Source: Deltaproteobacteria bacterium
GTDB taxonomy: Bacteria > Desulfobacterota > Syntrophorhabdia > Syntrophorhabdales > Syntrophorhabdaceae
Direction of reading: 5' to 3'
Length of the DNA stretch: 64,000 bases
NCBI GenBank assembly: GCA_022711595.1
Contig: JAKLET010000011.1
Span: 1 to 64,000 of the forward strand
Part shown: positions 34,906-43,462 of the stretch, piece after piece
Layout: every line of letters starts with the position of its first letter
Numbering within the stretch: position 1 is the first letter of the stretch
Made by a program: the position numbers and the translations under genes
The notes under the pieces: model-generated
Told to the model about the DNA's origin: nothing
What the model saw: the letters and a program-made list of their open reading frames with translations, nothing else
Databases searched by the model: none

Positions 34906-34937
34906 GACAACCTCCCTTAAATTTTTAGCTGCAACAC

Positions 34938-34969
34938 AAAAAAAGGGCCACGGATAAGGTCCATGGCCC
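34938..34969 (-). terminator. Attenuator terminator of the aminotransferase leader
   Basis: On the minus strand GGGCCATGGA and TCCGTGGCCC form a 10-pair stem (one G-T pair) with loop CCTTA, followed by seven T residues. This is a canonical intrinsic terminator placed about 75 bases before the aminotransferase start. Confidence 0.8.
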
Positions 34970-34980
34970 TAAAGAAAGAT

Positions 34981-35017
34981 AAAAGGGCCATGGGTCTTGC
35001 ACCCATGGCCCTTTTCG
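34981..35017 (-). promoter_or_regulatory. Upstream leader hairpin that can exchange with the terminator stem
   Basis: AAAAGGGCCATGGGT and ACCCATGGCCCTTTT form a perfect 15-pair hairpin with a five-base loop. Its 3' arm (segment 2, CCATGGCCCT) can instead pair 10 bases with the 5' side of the terminator (segment 3, AGGGCCATGG). Its 5' arm, CGAAAAGGG, can pair with CCCTTTTCG inside the leader-peptide coding region (35090-35082). Thus 0:1, 1:2, 2:3 and 3:4 are alternative states. Confidence 0.75.
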
Positions 35018-35025
35018 TTACCCTG

Positions 35026-35112
35026 TCAGGATAAAGCGAGACACGAGTGCCTGTTCGGATAATAGTAATAATAGGTGTAGCCGAAAAGGGATATCGTGGC
35101 TGCGTTCATCAT
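35026..35112 (-). CDS. Tyrosine-rich leader peptide
   Basis: A 28-codon ORF begins at ATG 35112 (a second ATG follows) and reads MMNAATISLFG, then YTYYYYYP, then NRHSCLALS. Six of the seven codons from 12 to 18 encode tyrosine, and Phe10 stands just before. It lies between a strong promoter and the hairpins, the layout of amino-acid attenuators of the his, trp and phe type. The ATG is very near the predicted transcription start, so it may be read almost leaderless. Confidence 0.75.
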   Translation of the reverse strand: MMNAATISLFGYTYYYYYPNRHSCLALS

Positions 35113-35121
35113 AGTGAATAT

Positions 35122-35150
35122 ATCTTAAAGGAGAATAGAGAGCTTGTCAA
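35122..35150 (-). promoter_or_regulatory. Promoter of the attenuated aminotransferase gene
   Basis: On the minus strand TTGACA (35150-35145) and TAAGAT (35127-35122) are exactly 17 bases apart, directly before the tyrosine leader. Confidence 0.75.
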
Positions 35151-35151
35151 T

Positions 35152-35631
35152 TTATTTTATTGTGCCTTCACATTTTTTAACGGGCATAAAAATCTCCGTC
35201 TGTAGTTTGTCCTGGGGGGTTGTCCCGGGATCGTTGAGATAAAACTCATATGTTATGCCTGATGGTTCGTGTCCATTTTTGTTCATCCATTCCATGAGGG
35301 CAAGGTAGGCAGATTCGATATCGCTGTAAGATCCGGTATGGAGTGTGTATGCGGCTTTTTCCACATCGATCGTGGTCGACCTGATGCTGTCCTTGCCGGG
35401 AAGTTCTTTTGTCACAGGAAAGCCGGCTTCCACGTCGAGATCTTCCATGTCCACATTGTAATAGATAGCGAAGGGAGGGCCCGCAACATCTTCTCCCAGG
35501 TTTTCCAGGTACTCAATAAGCGCAATATAGGATCTCTCGAACATGTCGGGCAGTTCATGGACGGGCACGCGCGACCTGATGGTCAGCGCCGGTTGAGGGT
35601 TGATCGCGGCCAACTCGCAGTGGTAAGACAT
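35152..35631 (-). CDS. GyrI-like / AraC effector-binding domain protein
   Basis: The 159-residue stand-alone GyrI-like domain has PALTIRSRVPVHELPDMFER, then FAIYYNVDMEDLDVEAGFPV and the final DKLQTEIFMPVKK, the family's hallmark strands. The fold binds small hydrophobic ligands and occurs in drug-sensing regulators; alone it may be a sequestering or hydrolytic protein. Its stop abuts the promoter region of the aminotransferase leader by two bases, so transcripts may run on into it. Confidence 0.82.
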   Translation of the reverse strand: MSYHCELAAINPQPALTIRSRVPVHELPDMFERSYIALIEYLENLGEDVAGPPFAIYYNVDMEDLDVEAGFPVTKELPGKDSIRSTTIDVEKAAYTLHTGSYSDIESAYLALMEWMNKNGHEPSGITYEFYLNDPGTTPQDKLQTEIFMPVKKCEGTIK

Positions 35632-35829
35632 TATGTATCTCCTTAGTTTTATAATATCGTCCCGACGGATCGGAAATACAGGTTCTCCTGATCTCTATAT
35701 TCTGGTAATTTCCATATGTTACATAATGGAACGAACGAAATCAACACCATTTCGAAAAGGTTAATTGCTTTACAATTTACAATGAATGTGGCAATAGTTT
35801 TTATTACTGATTCTAAGGAGGGTTTTGTT

Positions 35830-36655
35830 ATGCCAAGGATCCTTTGTTCATTTATCCTTTGCCTGTTATTTGCTGCCGCGCCTGCGGGTCTTTTCGGTCA
35901 GGCAAACCTCCCTTACAGTTATCCTCCGGTCTTTATTAACATAAACGACAGGCTTATCAAGCATTTCAAGATGATGGACTCCGATCTTGCTGATGCATCC
36001 AGGCAAATGTCGAAGACCCCCTTGAGAGGACTGGATGCACGCAGAATACTCCGAAACCTTTGCTCCGGCAGGCAATATGTTGTCGATTGTGCGGCTGTCA
36101 ACACTAAAGGCATTATGGTGACCATCGAACCGGAGGGCTACCAAAGGTACGAAGGTGTCGATATCAGCAGACAGCAGCATGTCGCGAAATTGCTAAGCAA
36201 GAGAGAGCCTGTTTTCAGCAACGTTTTCAGGGCCGAGGAAGGTTTTGACACGGTAGATCTCGAACATCCTGTTTTTAATGAGAAAAAAAGAGTTCATTGG
36301 TTCCGTGAGCATTCTCATAAGGCCTGAGATGCTCCTCGCATCGGTCATTGAGCCGCTGCTTCGCGGTATACCTACCGAAGTGTGGGTTATGCAGAAAGAC
36401 GGTCGAATACTGTATGATGCCAAAAAGCAGGAGATTGGCAAAATGCTCTTTTCAGATACGCTTTACAAACCTTTTCCGGGGCTCCTTGCCATCGGGGAAA
36501 GGATAACAAAGGAACCGCAGGGCAACGGTACCTATGAATTCTACGAAAAGGAATCAATGAAACCGGTGATGAAAGAGGCCTTTTGGAGTACCATCGGCCT
36601 TTATGGCGTTGAATGGCGGCTTATCGTAACCCGCTACCTGAAGAAGGGGAAGTAA
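35830..36655 (+). pseudogene. Secreted Cache-type sensor domain protein with a frameshift in an A7 run
   Basis: ATG 35830 after TAAGGAGGGTTTTGTT opens a signal peptide (MPRILCSFILCLLFAAAPAG) and a double-Cache-like domain: CSGRQYVVDCAAVNTKGIMV then VDISRQQHVAKLLSKREPVF. The zero frame leaves the family at seven A residues, 36283-36289, after PVFNEKK. The frame one base later resumes with EFIGSVSILIRPEMLLASVI and runs to the TAA at 36653-36655 (EVWVMQKDGRILYDAKKQ). Removing one A would join them into one protein of about 274 residues. Either a recent mutation, a sequencing error, or slippage at the A run. Confidence 0.75.
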
Positions 36656-36666
36656 AGGAAAGAGTT

Positions 36667-37107
36667 TCACCTGTTCCCTTGTATCTCTTCTATTTTTTTT
36701 CTGAAAGACTCAGGAACGGGGGACATCTTTTTCCTTCCATGATCGAACCCCGCGATGCCGGTTTCAGCAAGGGCGACAACGATCCCGTTTTTACTGACGC
36801 GATGGAAAATGCGAAAACCGCTTGAACGCATCTCACCAATATGGGTACCGATCTCAATATCGTCGAAGATAAAAGCCTCGGACTTGAAATTTATGACAAG
36901 GTCGGCCATGATGATCCCGGTCTTGCCGTCACCGAGATCGTTCTCATTCAGACCCATAGAGTACAGCATATGCGCCCGGGCGCTCCCGATGAGCGATGCA
37001 AGGGAATCATTTCCCAGATGCCCGCCGTAGTTTATATCTCTGGGATAAAGCGTAACAGGAAAAATGAATTCGTACACGGGCTGTTCTTCGAGTTTGATCC
37101 TTGGCAT
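36667..37107 (-). CDS. Hotdog-fold acyl-CoA thioesterase (4HBT family)
   Basis: The 146-residue protein starts MPRIKLEEQPVYEFIFPVTL and has YPRDINYGGHLGNDSLASLI, the 4HBT active-site helix, then VINFKSEAFIFDDIEIGTHI. It should hydrolyse an acyl-CoA thioester. The frame is open to 37185, but AAGGGAGGATGT stands just before ATG 37107, and the longer form reads through the intergenic repeat. It converges with the Cache-type gene. Confidence 0.85.
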   Translation of the reverse strand: MPRIKLEEQPVYEFIFPVTLYPRDINYGGHLGNDSLASLIGSARAHMLYSMGLNENDLGDGKTGIIMADLVINFKSEAFIFDDIEIGTHIGEMRSSGFRIFHRVSKNGIVVALAETGIAGFDHGRKKMSPVPESFRKKIEEIQGNR

Positions 37108-37299
37108 ACATCCTCCCTTAAAGACAGTTTCAGCCGTTCCAACCGCTTGAGCGGCTTGAACGTTAGAGATAAAAGAAGCACACATCTTTTTGAAAATATA
37201 TTTTGACCGCTTAAGCTGTTTAAACGGTTCAAGCGGTTCAAGCCATCTTTACTCCTTTGCTTTTTTAACGCTCAAGCATTCAAGCGGTTCAAGCCATCT
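37108..37299. repeat. Repeat-rich gap built of GGTTCAAGCGGTTCAAGC units
   Basis: Two copies of TTCAAGCGGTTCAAGCCATC stand at about 37230-37250 and 37276-37299, with degenerate units such as AACCGCTTGAGCGGCTTGAAC and CTGTTTAAACGG between. The same units recur before the HyuA gene near 59.25 kb. No gene is seen. Confidence 0.65.
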
Positions 37300-39990
37300 T
37301 TATTTTGTTGCCATCTCTTTCAGCAGGTTTTCCAATTTTTTCATGTGTTCGCCATAACCGGCCCAATCCCCCTGGCGTTGGAGCTGTATCATCCGTTCGA
37401 AGGTTTTGTTTGCCTCTCGCGCAAGATCGTTGATGCCGGTTTTTTTCAGCGGCTCTTTGTCCTGAGATGTCTGAAGAGATGTTTGTTTGCCGCCGAAGAT
37501 CCTCTTGAAGGCGGCCTCAAGATTTTCTTCCATTACAACGTTGTTTTCGTAAGCGACGATTATTCTTCTCAGTTCCGGGAGCCCGCCTTTGTCATCAGCT
37601 GCAAGGTAAAGCGGCTGGATGTAAACCAGGGCAGACTCAATGGGGATTATGAGAAGGCTGCCCCGTATGACCCTGGAGCCCCTCTGGCCCCAGAGGGTGA
37701 GCTGCTGTGATATATAGGAATCCTGATCGATGCGGGCATCGATCTGCCTTGGTCCGAAGACAAGCCGATCCCTGGGAAAAGTGTAGACAATGAGCCTTCC
37801 GTAGTTGGGGGTGTCGCAGCGTGCGGCGAACCAGGCCGCCAGGTTGTCGCGCTTCGCGGGCGTATAGGGGATGAGCAGGACATATTCCTCGTTTTTTTCC
37901 CCGGGAAGTTTCATGATGAGGTAGTAAGGTTCCATCGATTTTTCAGAATGGGTGGGGATCTCCCAGAGATCTTCCTTGTTGTAAAAGGTCTTCGGGTCTT
38001 CCATGTGGTATGTGGCAAACATGGATGCCTGGGTTTTGAAAAGCTCTCTGGGAAAACGGATATGTTTTCTGAGGTCTTCTGGCATCTCCGATATTTTTTT
38101 CAAGAGGCCCGGGAAGATGGTATCGTATGTTTTCGCGAGGGGGTCATCGGGATCGCTGAGGTAGAACTTTGTTTCCCCGTTATATGCGTCCACGGTGACC
38201 TTGATCGAATTCCTCATATAATTGACATTGCTGCGAAGCTTTTTTGAATAAGGCAGGCGCGTGGAGACGGTGTATGTGTCGATGATCCAGTAAAGCTTTC
38301 CGTTGTCGGATGTGACTATATACGGGTCTTTATCGATCTGGAGAAAAGGGGCCAGTTTTTTGATCCTTTCAACAATATTGCGAAAGTATAATATTCTGCT
38401 GCCTTCGGCAATGTCCGATGACAGCAGGACCTTCGCATCCTTGAAATAGGCGGAAAAAAGGAGTCTCTTGAACAATGAATCGATGGCCACGCCCCCCGAA
38501 CCTTTGTAGGAACCGTAAACGTTCCCTTCGGCGGTCGGGTAACTGAACTCGCGGATCTTTGTGTTGGCAACGACATAGCTTCCGGTGAGCTCGCCGAAGT
38601 AGACTTCCGGCGTGGTGATCTTAATGTCCTTTGTGGTGGAGACCGGAGGGATGTCTTTAACGATGAATTCCGGCAGGCCCTCGGGTGTGATCCTGCTGAC
38701 ATGGGCCAGGGCAACCCCATTGCCATGGGTAAAGACCAGTTTTTCGTTGATCCAGGACCTGCTCGGCAGGTCGTCGTAGGAAAGTTCTCTCGCTGAGAGC
38801 ATCACCTGCCTGTATTTTCCGTCGATAGTGTACCTGTCATTGTCGATGCCGGTGAACCTGTAATAGGTCCGTATCTGCTGGAGCTGGCTCAAGGTCTTTA
38901 GAAGGGGTGCTTCATCCCACAGCCTGATGTTTTTGATTGTCGTGTCGTTCTGCTGGATGTCTTTTGCGGTGAGATTGTACGAGACATTGAAGGGCTTGAG
39001 GTCTATTTTTTCAAGGCCGTATCCGTACTTGGTAAATGCAATGTGGTTTTGTATGTAGGGTTTTTCCAGATCAAGCTCGTTGGGGGTCACCTTGAAATTT
39101 TGAAGGAGCCCGGGGTATATCCCGATACCGGCGATGTAGAAGGCTATGACTGCCCCGACGGGATAGAGTGAGATCTTGTAGTTTCCCCTGACGAAACCGG
39201 CTATAAAGAGTATACCGGCAATGACAGCAAGGAATATAAGCACATTCAGGGCAAAGAGCCTCGCGTGAATATCGGCGTAGCTGGCCCCGGTGATGATCTG
39301 GTGGGTGGAGTAGAGCAGGCCGAACCTGTCAAGGTAAAAGCCGACCGCGGTCTTGAATAACATAAGCCCGGCAAGGATACCAAGATGGATGCGCACCTCT
39401 TTTATCATGGATAATTTGAAACGATTCAGAAAAAAGGCGCGTTTGAGCGTATAGACAACCACTGAAAGAAGGATCGCTATAAAGAAAAGAAAACCAATAA
39501 AGGAGCTGAGAGACTCGTACAAAGGCAATGTGAACAGGTAAAAGCCAACATCTTTGCCAAATACCGGATCGGTGACGCCGGTCTTCGCGCCGTTGAAAAA
39601 GAAAAGGATCTGATGCCACAGACCGCCTCCCCACAGGGCTCCCATGATCCCGACCAAAAGAGATGCCGCGAGGCCCAGCAGGCGGGACATCTTTCCAAAC
39701 TTTGCAGTATCAAGGGACAGGGTGGTATGACCGTCGATGGACAAGCTTATTGCGGGGAGCTGGACCCTGTTTATGAATATCGTGTTGATGAAGATAAAAG
39801 CAAACGCAAATGCACCGAAGCACAGGCTTGCGATCACCTCCGCCGACAGGACCCTGGTGAAAACGAACTGATAACCGGTTTCTCCGAAGAAAAGCCAGTC
39901 GACAAACAAACCCACAAGCCTCGAAAATATCATGAGAAGGACTATTATCGCGGCGATAAGGCCTAAGCGTATTTTTCGGTTTTGGAACAT
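37300..39990 (-). CDS. UPF0182 family large membrane protein
   Basis: The 896-residue protein matches UPF0182: seven hydrophobic segments in residues 1-310 (LGLIAAIIVLLMIFSRLVGL, then FFGETGYQFVFTRVLSAEV) followed by a large extracytoplasmic region with YIQNHIAFTKYGYGLEKI, RSWINEKLVFTHGNGVALAH, YYLIMKLPGEKNEEYVLLIP and RLVFGPRQIDARIDQD, the family's best conserved blocks. A C-terminal charged coil ends the protein. Function of the family is unknown. The frame is open to 40038, but GGAGCTGAT precedes ATG 39990. Confidence 0.93.
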   Translation of the reverse strand: MFQNRKIRLGLIAAIIVLLMIFSRLVGLFVDWLFFGETGYQFVFTRVLSAEVIASLCFGAFAFAFIFINTIFINRVQLPAISLSIDGHTTLSLDTAKFGKMSRLLGLAASLLVGIMGALWGGGLWHQILFFFNGAKTGVTDPVFGKDVGFYLFTLPLYESLSSFIGFLFFIAILLSVVVYTLKRAFFLNRFKLSMIKEVRIHLGILAGLMLFKTAVGFYLDRFGLLYSTHQIITGASYADIHARLFALNVLIFLAVIAGILFIAGFVRGNYKISLYPVGAVIAFYIAGIGIYPGLLQNFKVTPNELDLEKPYIQNHIAFTKYGYGLEKIDLKPFNVSYNLTAKDIQQNDTTIKNIRLWDEAPLLKTLSQLQQIRTYYRFTGIDNDRYTIDGKYRQVMLSARELSYDDLPSRSWINEKLVFTHGNGVALAHVSRITPEGLPEFIVKDIPPVSTTKDIKITTPEVYFGELTGSYVVANTKIREFSYPTAEGNVYGSYKGSGGVAIDSLFKRLLFSAYFKDAKVLLSSDIAEGSRILYFRNIVERIKKLAPFLQIDKDPYIVTSDNGKLYWIIDTYTVSTRLPYSKKLRSNVNYMRNSIKVTVDAYNGETKFYLSDPDDPLAKTYDTIFPGLLKKISEMPEDLRKHIRFPRELFKTQASMFATYHMEDPKTFYNKEDLWEIPTHSEKSMEPYYLIMKLPGEKNEEYVLLIPYTPAKRDNLAAWFAARCDTPNYGRLIVYTFPRDRLVFGPRQIDARIDQDSYISQQLTLWGQRGSRVIRGSLLIIPIESALVYIQPLYLAADDKGGLPELRRIIVAYENNVVMEENLEAAFKRIFGGKQTSLQTSQDKEPLKKTGINDLAREANKTFERMIQLQRQGDWAGYGEHMKKLENLLKEMATK

Positions 39991-40038
39991 ATCAGCTCCG
40001 GATAGTGAAGAATGTATTTTTGCAAAGATTAACACCAT

Positions 40039-40210
40039 TCTATGCTGATGGGAACAGTTTATTATGTAAAGGGGAATACAGAGAAGACAGGTTATAGGTT
40101 ATGGGTTATGGGTTATGGGTGGGGCATAAAGACAGGTGATGGGTGATAGGCCATTGGCGGGGCATTGTTTTTTCCATCACCCATTACCTATGACCCATAA
40201 CCCGTCTTCT
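40039..40210. repeat. Intergenic repeat of GGGTTATGGG / GGTGATGGG units forming an imperfect hairpin
   Basis: TTATAGGTTATGGGTTATGG units around 40,090-40,170 face CCCATTACCTATGACCCATAA at 40,181-40,201, so the whole can fold into a long imperfect hairpin. The same units recur near 24.3 kb and 42.5 kb. Possible transcription end for sucCD. Confidence 0.65.
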
Positions 40211-41083
40211 TTATTTCAATTTATTCTTCTTCGCCCATTTGGCCACGTGGACAGGGGTTTCAAGGACTTCAACACCGGCGGCCCGCAGAGCATCATGTTT
40301 GCCTGTGACGGTGCCGGCGCTGCCCCGCACTATGGCCCCGGCGTGCCCCATTTTTTTGCCCTGCGGTGAATAACGCCCGGCTATATAAGCAGCAACAGGC
40401 TTGGTCATCTGCCTTCCGATGAAACCGGCGGCCTTTTCTTCTTGTTCCCCGCCAACCTCACCTACGACGATGACCGCATCGGTGTCCTTATCATTCTCGA
40501 AGAGCTCCAGGATATCGGCAAGATTTCTCAGGACAACGGGGTCGGCACCCATGCCGACAACGGTGCTTTGACCTATATTGTTCTCGGAGAGTATGCCTGC
40601 AAATTCATAAGATAACGTGCCGCTGCGGGAGATGATACCAACACGCCCGGGGGCGAAGAGCGATGCCGGCATGATGCCCATCTTACCCATGCCGGGAACA
40701 AGTATGCCCGGTGTTGTGGGGCCGAGAGCGAAGACACCTTTTTCCATTGCGTAGCTGCGCATCCTGAGTACGTCTTTGACGGGTATGTGTTCAGGAACGA
40801 TGACAATGAGCTTGATCCCCGCGTCAATGGTCTCCAGGAAGGCGTCAAGCACAAACGCGGCAGGAACGAAAAAGACCGATGCGTTGGCCCCGGTTTGTTT
40901 CACTGCCTCCAGGACGCTGTCGAAAACAGGGACTCCTTCTACGGTCGTCCCACCTTTGCCGGGGGTAACTCCGCCTACGACCCTTGTTCCATAATCGAGC
41001 ATCCAGTGCGTCTGGGCGCTCCCGATACGGCCGGTGATCCCCTGTACAATGACACGGGTGGAATCGTTCATGAGTATGCTCAT
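40211..41083 (-). CDS. sucD: Succinate-CoA ligase, alpha subunit
   Basis: The 290-residue protein carries the CoA-binding N-terminus VIVQGITGRIGSAQTHWML, then GPTTPGILVPG and the phospho-histidine segment GHAGAIVRGSAGT at about residue 246. It forms the alpha subunit that interconverts succinyl-CoA and succinate with ATP or GTP formation. It stands behind the beta-subunit gene with a 58-base gap on the same strand. In propionate-type or methylmalonyl pathways it gives substrate-level phosphorylation, which fits the mutase cluster downstream. Confidence 0.93.
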   Translation of the reverse strand: MSILMNDSTRVIVQGITGRIGSAQTHWMLDYGTRVVGGVTPGKGGTTVEGVPVFDSVLEAVKQTGANASVFFVPAAFVLDAFLETIDAGIKLIVIVPEHIPVKDVLRMRSYAMEKGVFALGPTTPGILVPGMGKMGIMPASLFAPGRVGIISRSGTLSYEFAGILSENNIGQSTVVGMGADPVVLRNLADILELFENDKDTDAVIVVGEVGGEQEEKAAGFIGRQMTKPVAAYIAGRYSPQGKKMGHAGAIVRGSAGTVTGKHDALRAAGVEVLETPVHVAKWAKKNKLK

Positions 41084-41141
41084 TGGAAGACCTCATATAG
41101 TTCTATTGTCAATATTTTGTTTTTATTCGTATCCTGCATTA

Positions 41142-42317
41142 TCATCCCCGACCTTTTGCCCGGGCCGCCTTGCTTTTATTACCGGGCCCGACAAGCTTGT
41201 AAAGCACATCGACCGCTTTTTCCGTGGCCGCTTCCGTCACGACATGGACCCCGGCGGAGCGGAATATCTCCCAGGTCTCTTCCTGGCGGTTGCCCAGGGC
41301 CTTGGCGACAACCGGTATCTTCACGTTGTGCTCTTTCATATAACGGACCACGCCTTTGGCGCCTTCGTGGATGGGGTTGATACCGCCGTAGACATTGATA
41401 AAGATGCCCCTGAGGTCGGGTTTCATCATGATCAGCTCCATACAGCGGTATAACAGGTCGGCTGTGATGCCGCCGCCGGTTTCAAGGAAATTGGCAGGCT
41501 TCATCCTCTGGCCGATGATGTCCATTGATGCCATTCCGAGCCCTGCACCGGAGGAGATAAGCCCGATGTCCCCATCCAGGTCCACATAGGTGACCCCGAT
41601 CTCCCTCCCTCTGCGTTCAAGGGGGTTCTCAATACGGTCAACACGGTCGGGCAGGGGGAAGCGGATCCTCGACAGGGCGGAATCGTCCACTTCAAGCACG
41701 GCATCGACGGCCATAAGAACACCATTGGTGAGAACGACAAGGGGATTGATCTCGGCGATGAGGGCCTCGTACCGGACAGCAATATGGTATAGCTGGCCGA
41801 TAATGTCGCTCCAGGAAGTGATGAGCTTCTGTTCGAGGCCGAGCATCCTCAAGAGGCTGCGGGCCCGGTAAGGATAATAGCCGAATGAAGGGTCTATGTG
41901 GATGGCGGCTATCTTTTCAGGCGATGTCTTCGCGGTTTCCTCGATGAGAACCCCGCCTTCGGTGCTGACCACGATCACCGGTTTGCCCGAATAACCGTCG
42001 ACAGTCATGCCGAGGTACAGTTCTTTCGCGATGTCCACCTTCTCGCAGACGAGTGCCTTGCGGACAGGCATTCCCTTGATCTCCGAAGTGAAAAGCTCGT
42101 CGGCAGCCTCTTTCAGCTCGTCCGGGTTCGATGCCGTCTTGATACCGCCGGCAAGACCGCGGCCCCCGACAAGGACCTGTGCCTTGATGATCACGGGATA
42201 TCCTATCTCACCGGCAACGTGGAGGGCATCATGCATAGTACTGACGAGTTCGCGGCGGGGAACTGGTATGCGGTTCTGTTCAAAAATGTCCAGTGCTTCA
42301 TATTCGTGAAGTCTCAT
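41142..42317 (-). CDS. sucC: Succinate-CoA ligase, beta subunit
   Basis: The 391-residue protein has the ATP-grasp N-terminal domain (MRLHEYEALDIFEQNRIPVP, KAQVLVGGRGLAGGIKTASN) and the C-terminal flavodoxin-like domain (DVDGDIGLISSGAGL-like block DLDGDIGLISSGAGLGMAS, then NFLETGGGITADLLYRCMEL). It pairs with the following alpha gene. A promoter with TTGACA and TATACT lies about 75 bases upstream. Confidence 0.93.
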   Translation of the reverse strand: MRLHEYEALDIFEQNRIPVPRRELVSTMHDALHVAGEIGYPVIIKAQVLVGGRGLAGGIKTASNPDELKEAADELFTSEIKGMPVRKALVCEKVDIAKELYLGMTVDGYSGKPVIVVSTEGGVLIEETAKTSPEKIAAIHIDPSFGYYPYRARSLLRMLGLEQKLITSWSDIIGQLYHIAVRYEALIAEINPLVVLTNGVLMAVDAVLEVDDSALSRIRFPLPDRVDRIENPLERRGREIGVTYVDLDGDIGLISSGAGLGMASMDIIGQRMKPANFLETGGGITADLLYRCMELIMMKPDLRGIFINVYGGINPIHEGAKGVVRYMKEHNVKIPVVAKALGNRQEETWEIFRSAGVHVVTEAATEKAVDVLYKLVGPGNKSKAARAKGRG

Positions 42318-42391
42318 AGCGGTCTGGTCCCTTGTGTGTTGATTTTACTTCTGCGCAGGCACGGGAAACCGCCCCGTACATGCAACGTTCA

Positions 42392-42421
42392 AGTATATAT
42401 TGTTGTTTTGTTTGATGTCAA
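42392..42421 (-). promoter_or_regulatory. Promoter of sucCD
   Basis: On the minus strand TTGACA (42421-42416) and TATACT (42397-42392) are 18 bases apart, about 75 bases before the sucC start. Confidence 0.6.
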
Positions 42422-42471
42422 TGGAATTGATTAATAATGTGATTGAAAAGTAAATAATAAAGATTAGGTTA

Positions 42472-42685
42472 TGGGTGATAGGTTATGGGTTATAGGTGAT
42501 GGGTGATAGGTGATGGGTTATAGGTGATGGGTGATGGCAAAGACAGTTTGACAGTTTCAGGGTTTGAAAGTTCGTGAAGCGATTTTAAAAAAAGAAACCC
42601 CTCTTTACCTTGAAACGTTTCATAGACTCTCAAACATTCAAACTGTTCTTCCTATCACCAATGACCCATAACCTATTATGTAATT
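42472..42685. repeat. Mosaic intergenic repeat block
   Basis: Tandem variants of TATAGGTGATGGGTGATAGG, then an inner imperfect inverted pair around CAGTTTGACAG and CAAACTGTTC, and a closing CCAATGACCCATAACCT. It is nearly palindromic as a whole and shares both unit types with the gaps at 24.2 kb and 40.1 kb. Confidence 0.65.
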
Positions 42686-42725
42686 ATTTAATTGCATTTT
42701 TAATTTCATTTGTGTAAAGTAACGC

Positions 42726-43418
42726 ATGGCACAGAAAAAGATAAAGCAAACCAAACAACCGGAAGACAGCAGTCAGGTAGCATACCAGGGTATCCGCCGT
42801 ATGATCTATGCCAAGGAACTCGTCCCGGGGCAGAAGATAGCTTACCGGGACCTGGCGGAAAAGCTCGATCTGAGCCCGACCCCCATCATTCAGGCATTGA
42901 AAAGACTTGAACTGCTCGGGTTCGTCTGTCATGAGCCCAACAGGGGTTTTTATATGTCCCCCTTCAGCCTCAAGGAGATCGAAGAGATCTACGAAATGCG
43001 TGAGCTCATCGAGCCTTCCCTGCTCGCTTCCACGATCGAGAATATTGACAAGAAAGGACTGGCCGAGCTGAAGTCGGCCCTTGAAGCGCATCTTTCAGCG
43101 GAGCGGGATTTTTATCTGAAGGAGAGGCTTTTCAAGAACAGGGAATTTCATCTGACCCTTGCATCCCTCTCAAAGAAAGAGACGCAGATACGCATTCTTC
43201 GGAATTTATTCGATATCCTGTTTCTCAAGTACAGTAATCTCCCGAGGTCATCGCTCGTTGCAACGGACCAGGAGCACCAGGAGATATATGATGCCGTTGC
43301 CCTGAGAAGCATGGATCGGGCCCAGGCGGTGCTCAAGAACCACGTCACCAATGTTAAGGTACAGGTGCTCTCGAGCGTCCGAAAGATGCTTGCCGAACAG
43401 GAACGCTCTGAATTCTAG
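42726..43418 (+). CDS. GntR-family regulator with FCD ligand domain
   Basis: The 230-residue regulator has a winged helix (VAYQGIRRMIYAKELVPGQK, then YRDLAEKLDLSPTPIIQALK, RLELLGFVCHEPNRGFYMSP) and a helical C-terminal ligand domain from EIEEIYEMRELIEPSLLAST on, of the FCD type. It stands just upstream of the 4-hydroxybutyryl-CoA dehydratase-like gene and probably controls it. Organic acids or their CoA esters are common ligands in this group. It is one of two GntR genes in the window. Confidence 0.9.
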   Translation: MAQKKIKQTKQPEDSSQVAYQGIRRMIYAKELVPGQKIAYRDLAEKLDLSPTPIIQALKRLELLGFVCHEPNRGFYMSPFSLKEIEEIYEMRELIEPSLLASTIENIDKKGLAELKSALEAHLSAERDFYLKERLFKNREFHLTLASLSKKETQIRILRNLFDILFLKYSNLPRSSLVATDQEHQEIYDAVALRSMDRAQAVLKNHVTNVKVQVLSSVRKMLAEQERSEF

Positions 43419-43462
43419 GAACATATCCGGTACCGAATTCCAATTAGAGGAGGTAAATATTA

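Larger units (their letters stand above)
42318..42725. other. Gap between sucC and GntR genes with promoter and mosaic repeats
   Basis: These 408 bases hold no gene. From the sucC side they hold its promoter (separate entry), then a repeat block at about 42,470-42,685. The block has tandem GGGTTATAGGTGATGGGTGA units, a CAGTTTGACAGTTTCAGGG piece facing CTCAAACATTCAAACTGTTC, and the opposing CCTATCACCAATGACCCATAA end. The last 40 bases are AT-rich and should hold the GntR promoter. Confidence 0.6.

Noticed and set aside
40080-40205. CRISPR-like look of short repeated units, also at 42,470-42,685
   Set aside because: Units are 8-18 bases, directly adjoining and degenerate, with no spacers of even length and no cas genes.
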